In this document: positions 43,262-51,628 of the stretch, one piece after another | Numbering within the stretch: position 1 is the first letter of the stretch | Layout: each line of letters starts with the position of its first letter | Assembly (NCBI GenBank): GCA_028716945.1 | Contig: JAQUOT010000002.1 | Location: 124,001 to 188,000, forward strand | Length of the DNA stretch: 64,000 bases | DNA from: Candidatus Nanoarchaeia archaeon | Lineage (GTDB): Archaea; Nanobdellota; Nanobdellia; SCGC-AAA011-G17; JAFCDX01 | Reading direction: 5' to 3' | Notes under the pieces: model-generated | The model's database searches: none | Told to the model about the DNA's origin: nothing | Seen by the model: only the letters and a program-made list of their open reading frames with translations | Program-made: the position numbers and the translations under genes

Positions 43262-45841
43262 TTATTTGTTTATCTTAGCTAATATGTAAGAATGCATTCT
43301 TTTTATGAACTCAGCTTTTTCTTCTAATTTTAAGAAGTCTAAATGACCTTCAAGTACTAAATTAAATGCAAAAGGACTAGGAATGCTAGTTGAAATTTCT
43401 TTAATTTTTATCTTTCCGTCTTCAATGTCTTTTAATATTTTAGTTGCATTATCAATATCCATTAAATCTTCAAGTACTTCTCTTTTAGCTTCTCTTAAAA
43501 TGCAAAAGTCTTTAGAAACCATTTTAACTGCATTCATTAATATCATAGAACTTACTTGTTGTCTTCCAACTCTTTTTTCTCTGCCTTTGTAATTTCTTAA
43601 TATCATTAATGATCTTGCTGCACAATGCCTGAATCTTCTTTTAAGGACTTCAGAATTTTCTATTGCAATTTCAAGAATTTTTCTTAATTCATTTGATTTT
43701 ATATATTTAAAAGCTCTAAGAACTTGAACTTTTTTATTTTCAGGACTTGCAATGTAAAAACCATTATCAGAAATACCAATTTCTACGTCTCTATGCTGCA
43801 TTCTTGATATAGCAAAGGCAATTGCTCTTGATAAAACATCATTTACTCTTCTTCCATATAAAGAATGGAATATAACATAATTTTTTTCGTCTTCTTTCAA
43901 GAATTCTATAATTAATTCTTTTGAATTTGGAATGTTTTTATTCATATACAAATATTCTTCTCTAAAATATTCGTAAATTGCATTTCCTGCATAAGAATCT
44001 ACATACAAATATTCATTAATGAATTTTAAAATGTCTTCTTTTGATTTTTTAGAATCAAATTTATCTTTCATTAAATATCTGAATCTGTTTATTTCTGTAG
44101 CTAAATCAAAATTCAAAGGTAACATTTCAGAGAACCAAGAAGGAACAGTAGGTTGTTTTCTTTCAGAAGATAATACTTGTGCAACCATTCCACGACTAAA
44201 TAAAAACTTGTAAGTGTTTCCTCCAAGTAAAAAAATATCATTCCTTTTTAATTTTTCAAGAAAACCTTCATCTACATGTCCTATAACTTGTTCTCCAATT
44301 TTAACAGTTATAAAAGATTCTTCTGGAATAGTTCCAATATTTGACATATAAATAACTCTTGCTAATTTACCTCTTTTACCAATCATTTTTGTTTCTTCAT
44401 CATACCAAATCTTTGCATAAATATGTCTATTTTCTAAGCTAGAATATTTTCCAGCCAAATAATCAATAACCTCCTGGAAATCTTTTTTTTCTAAAGTAGA
44501 ATAAGGATAAGCTTTTTTAATCATTCTTAATAGAGAATCAAAATTAATTCTTTCAGTGATGGCTATACCATAAATTTGTTGTGCTAAAACATCAAGACAA
44601 TTCTTTGGAATATGAATTTTATCCACTTTTCTTTCAATAACATTCTTTAACATTACCGAGCATTCAACCAAATCATCTCTATCCATTACAACAAATCTGC
44701 ATTTAATAGTTTCATGTAGTGCATGTCCTGATCTACCTGCTCTTTGTATAGCTCTTGCAATAGATTTAGGACTTCCAAGTAAAATAACTAAATCAATATA
44801 ACCAATATCAATTCCAAGCTCTAAAGAAGTAGAACAAACAATACATTTTAATTTTCCTTCTCTTAATCTCTGTTCTATATCATGTCTGTGTTCTTTTGAA
44901 AGAGAACCATGATGTGCTCCAATGTTTTCACTATAATTTTTAGGAAATTTTTCTTTTAAATGATGCACAACTCTTTCAGTAGCACTTCTTGTATTAGTAA
45001 ATATCAAAGTTGTTTTATGTCCCTGTATTAAACTATCTAAAGTATTATACATTTCATCATGTTTTTTCTCATAAGTTATGTTAATTAAATCAGGAACAGG
45101 AGATATAACTTTTATATCCATTTTCTTAGAAAAATCTATTCTAGAAATAATACAATCTCTTGAAGAACCAACTAAAAACTTGGCAATTTCTTCTATTGGC
45201 TCGCACGTAGCGCTAAGTCCAATTCTTGTAATTTCAGATTCACAATAATCTTGTAATCTTTCCATGCTTATTGATAAATGTGTACCTCTTTTAGATTCTG
45301 CAATAGAATGTAATTCATCTATAATCAAATATTTTACATTTTTCATATTTTCCTTGAATTTTATCGTAGAAATTACTATGGATAATGTTTCAGGAGTTGT
45401 AATTAAAATATGTGGAGACTTTTTTAACATTTTAGCTTTCTCTGAAGCAGTTGTATCTCCTGTTCTTACTAAAACTCTAATTCCAAACTCTTTTCCTGCA
45501 ATTTTTTCCATTTCTTTTAATGGTTCAATTAAGTTAACTTGAATATCTGAATTTAATGCCTTTAATGGAGAAATATAAACTGCATATACTTTATTTTCAA
45601 GCAAATTGTTTTCAGATAGAGTTATTAAATAATTTAAAATCGATAAAAAAGCTGTTAAAGTCTTACCAGAACCTGTTGGGGCAGAAACTAAAATATTTTT
45701 TTGTTCATTTATTTCTTTTATAGAATACAACTGAGATAAAGCAAAATTCTTGAATTTAGATGTAAACCATTGCTTAACAATAGGGTGCAAACTATCAAAA
45801 AGTTCTTCTTCTTTATCTGGTTTTTCCTTAAAAGTTATCAT
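43262..45841 (-). CDS. lhr: Lhr-type DEAD/DEAH helicase
   Basis: 859 residues. Walker A 'SAPTGSGKTLTAF', motif II 'DELHS', motif III 'LSATC', motif VI 'QRAGRSGH'. The WH and Lhr-specific C-terminal domain (about 550-859) is present, giving the compact Lhr-core size. Lhr enzymes unwind DNA/RNA hybrids in repair. The gene is convergent with the HNH nuclease. Confidence 0.93.
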   Translation of the reverse strand: MITFKEKPDKEEELFDSLHPIVKQWFTSKFKNFALSQLYSIKEINEQKNILVSAPTGSGKTLTAFLSILNYLITLSENNLLENKVYAVYISPLKALNSDIQVNLIEPLKEMEKIAGKEFGIRVLVRTGDTTASEKAKMLKKSPHILITTPETLSIVISTIKFKENMKNVKYLIIDELHSIAESKRGTHLSISMERLQDYCESEITRIGLSATCEPIEEIAKFLVGSSRDCIISRIDFSKKMDIKVISPVPDLINITYEKKHDEMYNTLDSLIQGHKTTLIFTNTRSATERVVHHLKEKFPKNYSENIGAHHGSLSKEHRHDIEQRLREGKLKCIVCSTSLELGIDIGYIDLVILLGSPKSIARAIQRAGRSGHALHETIKCRFVVMDRDDLVECSVMLKNVIERKVDKIHIPKNCLDVLAQQIYGIAITERINFDSLLRMIKKAYPYSTLEKKDFQEVIDYLAGKYSSLENRHIYAKIWYDEETKMIGKRGKLARVIYMSNIGTIPEESFITVKIGEQVIGHVDEGFLEKLKRNDIFLLGGNTYKFLFSRGMVAQVLSSERKQPTVPSWFSEMLPLNFDLATEINRFRYLMKDKFDSKKSKEDILKFINEYLYVDSYAGNAIYEYFREEYLYMNKNIPNSKELIIEFLKEDEKNYVIFHSLYGRRVNDVLSRAIAFAISRMQHRDVEIGISDNGFYIASPENKKVQVLRAFKYIKSNELRKILEIAIENSEVLKRRFRHCAARSLMILRNYKGREKRVGRQQVSSMILMNAVKMVSKDFCILREAKREVLEDLMDIDNATKILKDIEDGKIKIKEISTSIPSPFAFNLVLEGHLDFLKLEEKAEFIKRMHSYILAKINK

Positions 45842-45887
45842 TTTTGTATAATAGAAGGAAAATAACTATATAAACTTATATAAAAAT

Positions 45888-46697
45888 TTATTGAAAAATA
45901 AAGTATTTTTTGAATAAATCTTCAAAATATTTTATTTTTGGAGGTTTTTCAAGAAATTCGTTAGCACCTGCTTCTAAAGCTTCATCTTTTAAATCATCTC
46001 CACTTAAAATACATATTGGTATTTCTTTATCTAATTCTCTTATTTGTTTACTTGCTTCTAAACCTGTTAATTTAGGCATATTATGATCTGTGATTATTAA
46101 ATTATAACCCTCTTTATCTTCTTTAAACAAAGTAACCAATTGTTCTCCATTTTCAACATAATCTACCCTTAATATTAAATCTAAATCTTTGCCTACCATA
46201 TCAAATACGTGCTCATAAGCAACCAATATATTTTTATTATCTTCTGCTACAACTATCCTTTTTAATTTAAAATAATATTCTCTTAATATTTTTAATTCTT
46301 GTTCTGTGTAAATTTCTGTTTCTATTCTATTTTTACAGAGTTCAGCTAAACTTTTTTCAAATGATTTTTTAGTTTTAAAATCTTTCTTTGTTTTTTCCAT
46401 CCTTTCATTTGGAATATCTTTAATCTTTGAAATAAATAAATCAACTGCTTTTTCTAAAGGAAGAGTTTTTTCAGAATCTACTTCAGCTTTAATTTCCCCA
46501 GATTCATTTTCAGTAATATATAAACCTGAACAGTTTGTAGATAATAAGCAGTTTTCATAAACAACCATAAAAATATACTCCTTCTCGTGTTGTTCTGGAA
46601 AAGATTCCGTTTTTCTCAGATTACCATAATTCAATTGACCTAGATAAGGTTCAATTTCTCTATTTAATCTTAAGGTAATCTCATTTATATTATTCAT
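45888..46697 (-). CDS. Receiver-domain protein with novel N-terminal region
   Basis: 269 residues. The C-terminal receiver (about 147-265) has acidic pocket E152/D153, phospho-acceptor D204 ('IITDHNMPKLTG') and K251 ('LEKPP'). The N-terminal 140 residues are unrecognised ('YIFMVVYENCLLSTNC'). Leaderless promoter: TTTATAAA at 46719-46726. No histidine kinase is nearby, so it is an orphan response regulator that may signal by protein contact. Confidence 0.8.
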   Translation of the reverse strand: MNNINEITLRLNREIEPYLGQLNYGNLRKTESFPEQHEKEYIFMVVYENCLLSTNCSGLYITENESGEIKAEVDSEKTLPLEKAVDLFISKIKDIPNERMEKTKKDFKTKKSFEKSLAELCKNRIETEIYTEQELKILREYYFKLKRIVVAEDNKNILVAYEHVFDMVGKDLDLILRVDYVENGEQLVTLFKEDKEGYNLIITDHNMPKLTGLEASKQIRELDKEIPICILSGDDLKDEALEAGANEFLEKPPKIKYFEDLFKKYFIFQ

Positions 46698-46786
46698 ACT
46701 ATATATTACAGAATATGCTTTATAAATCTTTGTATTTTCATAAACTTTTTAAATTCTAAAGTAATATAATTACGAGGGGGTGTTTT

Positions 46787-47041
46787 ATGCCTGCAAAAAA
46801 GAAAGAAATTGGTGTTATAGAACATTATTTTAGCAACATAGGCGTAGCAGTAATACAGTTAAAAGGAACTTTAAAAGTAGGGGATAAAATTTCTATTGAA
46901 GGAGCAACTACAAATATTACTCAAGAAGTAGATTCTATGCAGATTGACAGAAAACCAGTAGAAGAAGCTAAAAAAGGACAAGCAATAGGAATAAAAGTTG
47001 CTGATAAAGTAAGAGCCAACGACCTTGTTTTTTTAGTTTAA
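46787..47041 (+). CDS. Translation-factor domain-2-like protein
   Basis: 84 residues, beta-rich: 'GVIEHYFSNIGVAVIQLKGTLKVGDKISIEG' and 'KPVEEAKKGQAIGIKVADKVRANDLVFLV' form the EF-Tu/SelB domain 2 beta-barrel without a GTPase domain. Such stand-alone proteins are common in archaea. SD GAGGGGGTG is strong. Convergent with the 2H phosphoesterase by 9 nt. Confidence 0.8.
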   Translation: MPAKKKEIGVIEHYFSNIGVAVIQLKGTLKVGDKISIEGATTNITQEVDSMQIDRKPVEEAKKGQAIGIKVADKVRANDLVFLV

Positions 47042-47542
47042 TTTAAATTTTTTTATTATTCCCCAATCTTGTATCTTTTTAGATAAGTCAATCTCTTCAA
47101 TTTTAAATTTTATACCTGATAAACTTACTTTCTCTCCCGGAATATACTTTTCTTTTAATTCCATTAAAGTCATATGGGGATTATAATTGGCTTCTCTGAA
47201 AGTTTTATCATATTCTCCTGCAAATTTTCTAGTTCTTTCAAGGATTTTATAATGTAAATTTAATATTTCTTCATTTCTTTCTAATTTAAGTACCAAACAA
47301 TTAGGATTTCTAATATCATCAAATATTTCAAGATCTTTAGTTACTAACTCAAAAGGTTTAATTGATAAACTTTCTAAAGAAGTTATAAGCTCATCTTCAT
47401 ATTTTTCATCACAAGAAAAATTAAATAAAGTACAATGTAAAAATTTATTATCTTTTAAAATGTCTTTATAAATTAAATTTTTATATTCATTTATCTTTTT
47501 AAAAAGTTCTTTTGATGGATTTAAATGCACTAAATATTTCAT
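47033..47542 (-). CDS. 2H phosphoesterase (LigT/2'-5' RNA ligase-like)
   Basis: 169 residues with the two H-x-T-L motifs: 'FLHCTLFNF' (H36) and 'NPHMTLMEL' (H123). 2H enzymes act on 2',3'-cyclic or 2',5' linkages of RNA or nucleotides. It overlaps the nucleotidyltransferase gene upstream by 4 nt, so the two are probably one functional unit. Confidence 0.87.
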   Translation of the reverse strand: MKYLVHLNPSKELFKKINEYKNLIYKDILKDNKFLHCTLFNFSCDEKYEDELITSLESLSIKPFELVTKDLEIFDDIRNPNCLVLKLERNEEILNLHYKILERTRKFAGEYDKTFREANYNPHMTLMELKEKYIPGEKVSLSGIKFKIEEIDLSKKIQDWGIIKKFKLN

Positions 47543-48330
47543 ATTTTAAATTCTCTTTCTCCTATCTCTGGGTATTTACAAACATATTCTTTGATCATTA
47601 ATTCAAAATCTGTTAAACTTTCAGTTAAAATAGAAATAACTATTCCTGGGTCTTTTGAAAATTTTTCTAATTTTTTTATATTTGATAATATTTGATTAGT
47701 TTCGTTAAGATAAAAAGGATCATGCCCCAATAATTCTTTTATTTTATCTTGAGCAACAAATCTTCTATCCAATAATTCTCCAGTTCTTAAGTAAATTAAT
47801 TTTTTTGGTAATCCTGTAAAAGTTTTAAGGTATCTTTCAAAGTCTTTAGCTAATACATCTTGATTTTTCTTTACATTAAATCTAGATTTTAATAAACTAT
47901 TTCTTAAAAATCTTAAATTAAAAGAAGTGCTATATAATATATTTGATTTAAAATCATGACCATTTAATTCAGATATATATTTTTCATCCCCTTTTATTAC
48001 TTTACCATGATTTTTTATCCAGTCAGTATAATCTTTGGTATAAGATAAAAATCTTCCATCTAAATTTGTTCCACGATCAAGAACATTAAATTGTTCTTCT
48101 ATCGGATGTTCTATTAAGCATTCGCATAAAGAATTGGATATATCTAACATTTTTTCTTTATCAGTTATAAATTGATTGTTAAGGATTAAGCCTCCATCAA
48201 TATCACTTCTACCATAATCACAATTTCCCGTAGTATATGAACCATATAAATAAAAGCAAACATCTTTATGATTCTTCAATTTTTTAGAAAAATCTTCTAC
48301 AAATTTATCATAATCTTCTTTTGTTAACAT
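47539..48330 (-). CDS. Nucleotidyltransferase-domain protein
   Basis: 263 residues from the ATG at 48330; an upstream TTG is less likely. 'FYLYGSYTTGNCDYGRSDID' contains G30-S31 and D43/D45, the pol-beta-type nucleotidyltransferase site. The C-terminal helical part (150-263) could be HEPN-like or a substrate domain. It may nucleotidylate RNA, protein or a small molecule. Preceded by the two-hairpin leader (copy 2) and coupled to a 2H phosphoesterase. Confidence 0.78.
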   Translation of the reverse strand: MLTKEDYDKFVEDFSKKLKNHKDVCFYLYGSYTTGNCDYGRSDIDGGLILNNQFITDKEKMLDISNSLCECLIEHPIEEQFNVLDRGTNLDGRFLSYTKDYTDWIKNHGKVIKGDEKYISELNGHDFKSNILYSTSFNLRFLRNSLLKSRFNVKKNQDVLAKDFERYLKTFTGLPKKLIYLRTGELLDRRFVAQDKIKELLGHDPFYLNETNQILSNIKKLEKFSKDPGIVISILTESLTDFELMIKEYVCKYPEIGEREFKI

Positions 48331-48371
48331 TTTCAAATATCTCAGAAAAAATCTGAGGTTTAATACCTCTT
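48331..48371 (-). promoter_or_regulatory. Two-hairpin leader (copy 2)
   Basis: Between uS7 and the nucleotidyltransferase. Minus strand: GAGG (48366-48369), CCTC (48355-48358), hairpin CTCAGA/TCTGAG (48352-48357 with 48341-48346), ATATTTGAAA and ATG. Same order and spacing as at 27088-27126. No other SD is present. Confidence 0.6.
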
Positions 48372-48372
48372 T

Positions 48373-48966
48373 TTATCTAGCACTTGAAGCTTGTCTTTCC
48401 ATTTCTAATTTCTTTGAAAGAGCGGCGCTTGTTTGATCCATATTATATGCTTTAAGGATTTCATCTGCTAAGCATGCTTCTATTGTTTTTTTAGTATTCC
48501 AAGATTTTGCATAAGCACCTTGAGTAATTAATCTCAAAACCATATCAATTCTTCTTTGGGGAGCAACTTCTACTGCTTGAGGATATTTAGCTCCACCATA
48601 TTCTATGCTTGTAACTTCTTCTCTAGGAGCAGCATTTTCCAAAGCTCTTATAAAAACTTCAACAGGATTTTGTTTAGTTTGATTTTCTACGATTTCAAAT
48701 GTTTTAATTACTGTTCTATATGCAAACTGCCATTTACCTGAGCATTGTCCAGAAGTTAATTTATGTTTTTTACCTTTGTGTCCTGGAACCATTAATTTGT
48801 TAATTAATCTTTCAATAATATTCATATAAGTTGATTTGTGGAATCTTCTAGTATTTCTACCGCAAGTTCTAGGAACTAATGTTTCTCTTAAATTAACATA
48901 TTTCTGCAATCCAATATCTTTTACAACAATTGCACTTGTATCCCATCTATCAAATAATTTTAACAT
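48373..48966 (-). CDS. rps7: 30S ribosomal protein uS7
   Basis: 197 residues, archaeal length. 'NIIERLINKLMVPGHKGKKH', 'NPVEVFIRALENAAPREEV' and 'RRIDMVLRLITQGAY' are characteristic. It binds 16S rRNA head. Follows uS12 with a 1-nt gap. In other archaea EF2 comes next; here a nucleotidyltransferase leader follows. Confidence 0.96.
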   Translation of the reverse strand: MLKLFDRWDTSAIVVKDIGLQKYVNLRETLVPRTCGRNTRRFHKSTYMNIIERLINKLMVPGHKGKKHKLTSGQCSGKWQFAYRTVIKTFEIVENQTKQNPVEVFIRALENAAPREEVTSIEYGGAKYPQAVEVAPQRRIDMVLRLITQGAYAKSWNTKKTIEACLADEILKAYNMDQTSAALSKKLEMERQASSAR

Positions 48967-48967
48967 T

Positions 48968-49405
48968 TTATCTTCTACCTTTCTCTATCTTTTTGTGTAA
49001 TAAAGCATCTAAACTCTGATCATTAACTTTTATAACTTGCCATCTAATTCCAGGAATATCTCCTTTAGCTCTTCCTTTCTTTCCACCCATACATTCTATA
49101 ATAACTTCATCGTGTTCTGCAATAAATTTGGAAGCATTATCTCCAGGTAAGAATGCTGATATTTTTTTACCGTTTTTAATCAATTGTACTTTAGCTATTT
49201 TTCTTTTAGCTGAGTTTGGCTGTTTAGCTTCTACTTCTCCTTTTTCTAATACAATAGCTTTAGCTTGATGAGAACCTCTTAATGGATCTGATTTTTCTTT
49301 TAATCTTAAAACTCTTCTTTTATACCAAGGATAGTACCATCTGAATTTTCTTCTTTTATTTTTAAGCTTTTTTCCAGCGTTTAATCCATTGGTTTTATGT
49401 GCCAT
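48968..49405 (-). CDS. rps12: 30S ribosomal protein uS12
   Basis: 145 residues. '[29 protein letters not shown]' holds the conserved decoding-site PNSA loop, and '[23 protein letters not shown]' the archaeal C-terminal part. It monitors codon-anticodon pairing. Promoter region upstream is shared with the opposite-strand gene at 49504. Confidence 0.97.
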   Translation of the reverse strand: MAHKTNGLNAGKKLKNKRRKFRWYYPWYKRRVLRLKEKSDPLRGSHQAKAIVLEKGEVEAKQPNSAKRKIAKVQLIKNGKKISAFLPGDNASKFIAEHDEVIIECMGGKKGRAKGDIPGIRWQVIKVNDQSLDALLHKKIEKGRR

Positions 49406-49503
49406 TTTCTATTTAAAATCTTAAATTATAGATTTATAAAGCTTATTGTTCTATAAAATTTACAGAAAGGATTATAAATCTTAAATTTGTTTGTTAATTT
49501 AAG

Positions 49504-49818
49504 ATGAACGCTTTAGAAGGAAAGGTAACTAAACAACCTTGGGAAATGGAGAAATCTCAAGTAGAAATTATTACTTCTTACGAAGCTAAAATTATTGGAG
49601 AAATAGATACAGAAAATAGATATCCTGTTGAATTTTCTGAGGAAGATGGGAGTACAGTTTTTACAAGCATTACAAAAGAAAAATTTGATAATTTTCCTTG
49701 CCCTGTAAATTTAGGAGTCCATTTTTGGATAGTAGCATATAAACTTAAAGAACAACCAAAAATAATTAATGCAGCAGTATGGCCTATATCTAAATACTGG
49801 CATTCAAGTTGGTTATGA
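49504..49818 (+). CDS. Hypothetical protein inserted in the RNA polymerase-ribosomal operon
   Basis: 104 residues, soluble, aromatic-rich ('PVNLGVHFWIVAYKLKEQPK', 'VWPISKYWHSSW'). Runs against the operon, between nusA and uS12, overlapping the end of nusA by 6 nt. TATA-like ATTATAAAT at about 49470-49478 supports transcription. No family recognised. Confidence 0.55.
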   Translation: MNALEGKVTKQPWEMEKSQVEIITSYEAKIIGEIDTENRYPVEFSEEDGSTVFTSITKEKFDNFPCPVNLGVHFWIVAYKLKEQPKIINAAVWPISKYWHSSWL

Positions 49819-50229
49819 TACTTTTATATCCACAATATCAAAGTACATAGAAACTATCTTTTTAATTTCTATAAGGTTTTTTGAATCTCTACCTATTATT
49901 TGGCCTTTTTCTCTAGTACTAGGTAAGCTTATTGTAATAGTATTATCTTCATTTGTAATGGTTTTAGCAGTTATTGGGGCTATTAAATTCCCAACAAATT
50001 TTGTAACATCTGGATTATATTCAACAATTTTTAATTTTTTGTTCATTTTTTGTTCTAGATGTTTTATATTAACTCCCCCTTTTCCAATTACTTTTCCCAT
50101 ATCTCCTTCTTTTACAATTACTATGATAGAATTATCTTCTCTTAAGAAACAATCTTTTACAGAACATCTTGTTACATTTTCTATAACTGTTCTATAATTC
50201 ATTAAATTTAAATTGTATTTTATCCCCAT
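49813..50229 (-). CDS. nusA: Archaeal NusA-like transcription factor
   Basis: 138 residues with two KH domains: 'IIVIVKEGDMGKVIGKGGVNI' (GKGG) and 'TISLPSTREKGQIIGRDSKNL' (GRDS). Archaeal NusA lacks the bacterial N-terminal and S1 parts. In the standard operon between eL30 and uS12. Confidence 0.93.
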   Translation of the reverse strand: MGIKYNLNLMNYRTVIENVTRCSVKDCFLREDNSIIVIVKEGDMGKVIGKGGVNIKHLEQKMNKKLKIVEYNPDVTKFVGNLIAPITAKTITNEDNTITISLPSTREKGQIIGRDSKNLIEIKKIVSMYFDIVDIKVS

Positions 50230-50231
50230 TT

Positions 50232-50480
50232 TTAGAAAGCTATTACAGAAATATTGAAAGGTTTTTTACATACTGCTCCCAGCTCGTTATTTGTTTCTTT
50301 CAATTCGATTACTTTAACATCAGCTAATTTACTGTAATGTAAAATATCTCTTTTAATTTCGTCTTTACAATTCTTTGAAATATATATTTTCTCTACTTTT
50401 CCAGATCTTATTTCTTTCAAAGTTCTATCTGCACCAAATATTGGTTTTTTCTTTTTCAAGTCTTCTCTTAAGTCATTCAT
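50232..50480 (-). CDS. rpl30e: 50S ribosomal protein eL30
   Basis: 82 residues of the L7Ae/L30e fold: 'FGADRTLKEIRSGKVEKIYISKNC' and 'ADVKVIELKETNNELGAVCKKPF'. Slightly shorter than most eL30 (about 95). Overlaps rpoA'' by 4 nt and precedes nusA by 2 nt. Confidence 0.92.
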   Translation of the reverse strand: MNDLREDLKKKKPIFGADRTLKEIRSGKVEKIYISKNCKDEIKRDILHYSKLADVKVIELKETNNELGAVCKKPFNISVIAF

Positions 50481-51628
50481 TTTTCTACCTTTGGCTTCAT
50501 TTTAGCCATTAATCCAGGTAATCCAGTTCCTAAAGGTACTGGCTGGTTTAGCATTACGTTTTCTATAACAGAGCTTAATTGATCTACTTCACCAGTTAAA
50601 CTTGCATCAACTAAATGAGGAATTGGAGTTTCAAAACTCGCTTTTGCCAAGACACTTTCTTTTTCTTGGGTTATTCCCGATCTTGTTACTCCTTTAATTT
50701 CTCCAGTTGCTGTCATAGCATCTGCTAATAGCATAATGTGTCTAATATCTATATTTAAACCTTGCTCACCTATAACTTTTAAGATTTCATCTACAATTGC
50801 TTGCCTTGCTGCTTCTACTCCAAGAACATCTCCTATTTCTGCTACATCATTAGTTCTTGTTCTTGCAGCATCGATTTCTTCAATTTCAAGCATGTCTTTT
50901 AAGTTTGAACCAACACAATAGATAATATATTCTTCTTCAACTTTCATAGGTAATACTCTTGCAATACCTTTTACTCCAGAAATATGAATTTCCTTGGATT
51001 TTTCTTTTAATTTATATAATTCTGATAATTTAATTTCTTTTATTGTTGATTTTATAATTAAACTATCTCTGTCTTGGTCTACTGTAACATTTTTTAGATT
51101 AGCTACAATGATATCTGCAATATCCTTTGAACTTAGATTAAATTCAGTCATTTTCTTTCTAGCTAATTTTACTTCTACATTGTTTTCAATTATATTTAAT
51201 AAAAATTCAGAAGCAACTTCTTCTAATTTAGTCTCTTTAATTCTGGCTGCAATTTCTTTTACTTGAGTAGGACTTTGTGAATATTTTTTCTGTAAATAAA
51301 CTTCCATTACCGGAGTTGAAGGATTTTTTCTTGCATCGAAAATTTCTATTAATCTTGGTAAACCCATAGTAACTTTCATTTCAGATGCTCCAGCGAAGTG
51401 GAATGATCTTAAAATCATCTGTGTACCTGGTTCTCCAAAGGATTCTGCAGTTACAATACCAATAGCTTCACCAGGAGCAATTTTCATATCTTCATAAGTT
51501 GTTTTTATTTTATCTAAAACTGATTTTGTATCTTTTTCTGATAATTTATACTGTTTAGTAAGAGTTTTTGCTCTATCTAAAACTGGTTTAGGTATAAAAA
51601 CTTCGTATTGTTCAAATAAATCTGCCAT
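50477..51628 (-). CDS. rpoA2: DNA-directed RNA polymerase subunit A'' (Rpo1C)
   Basis: 383 residues, the C-terminal part of the beta'-like subunit: 'PGEAIGIVTAESFGEPGTQMILRSFHFAG' is the trigger-loop region, and the jaw and clamp parts follow. Overlaps A' by one nt (stop/start), as in many archaea. Confidence 0.97.
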   Translation of the reverse strand: MADLFEQYEVFIPKPVLDRAKTLTKQYKLSEKDTKSVLDKIKTTYEDMKIAPGEAIGIVTAESFGEPGTQMILRSFHFAGASEMKVTMGLPRLIEIFDARKNPSTPVMEVYLQKKYSQSPTQVKEIAARIKETKLEEVASEFLLNIIENNVEVKLARKKMTEFNLSSKDIADIIVANLKNVTVDQDRDSLIIKSTIKEIKLSELYKLKEKSKEIHISGVKGIARVLPMKVEEEYIIYCVGSNLKDMLEIEEIDAARTRTNDVAEIGDVLGVEAARQAIVDEILKVIGEQGLNIDIRHIMLLADAMTATGEIKGVTRSGITQEKESVLAKASFETPIPHLVDASLTGEVDQLSSVIENVMLNQPVPLGTGLPGLMAKMKPKVEK

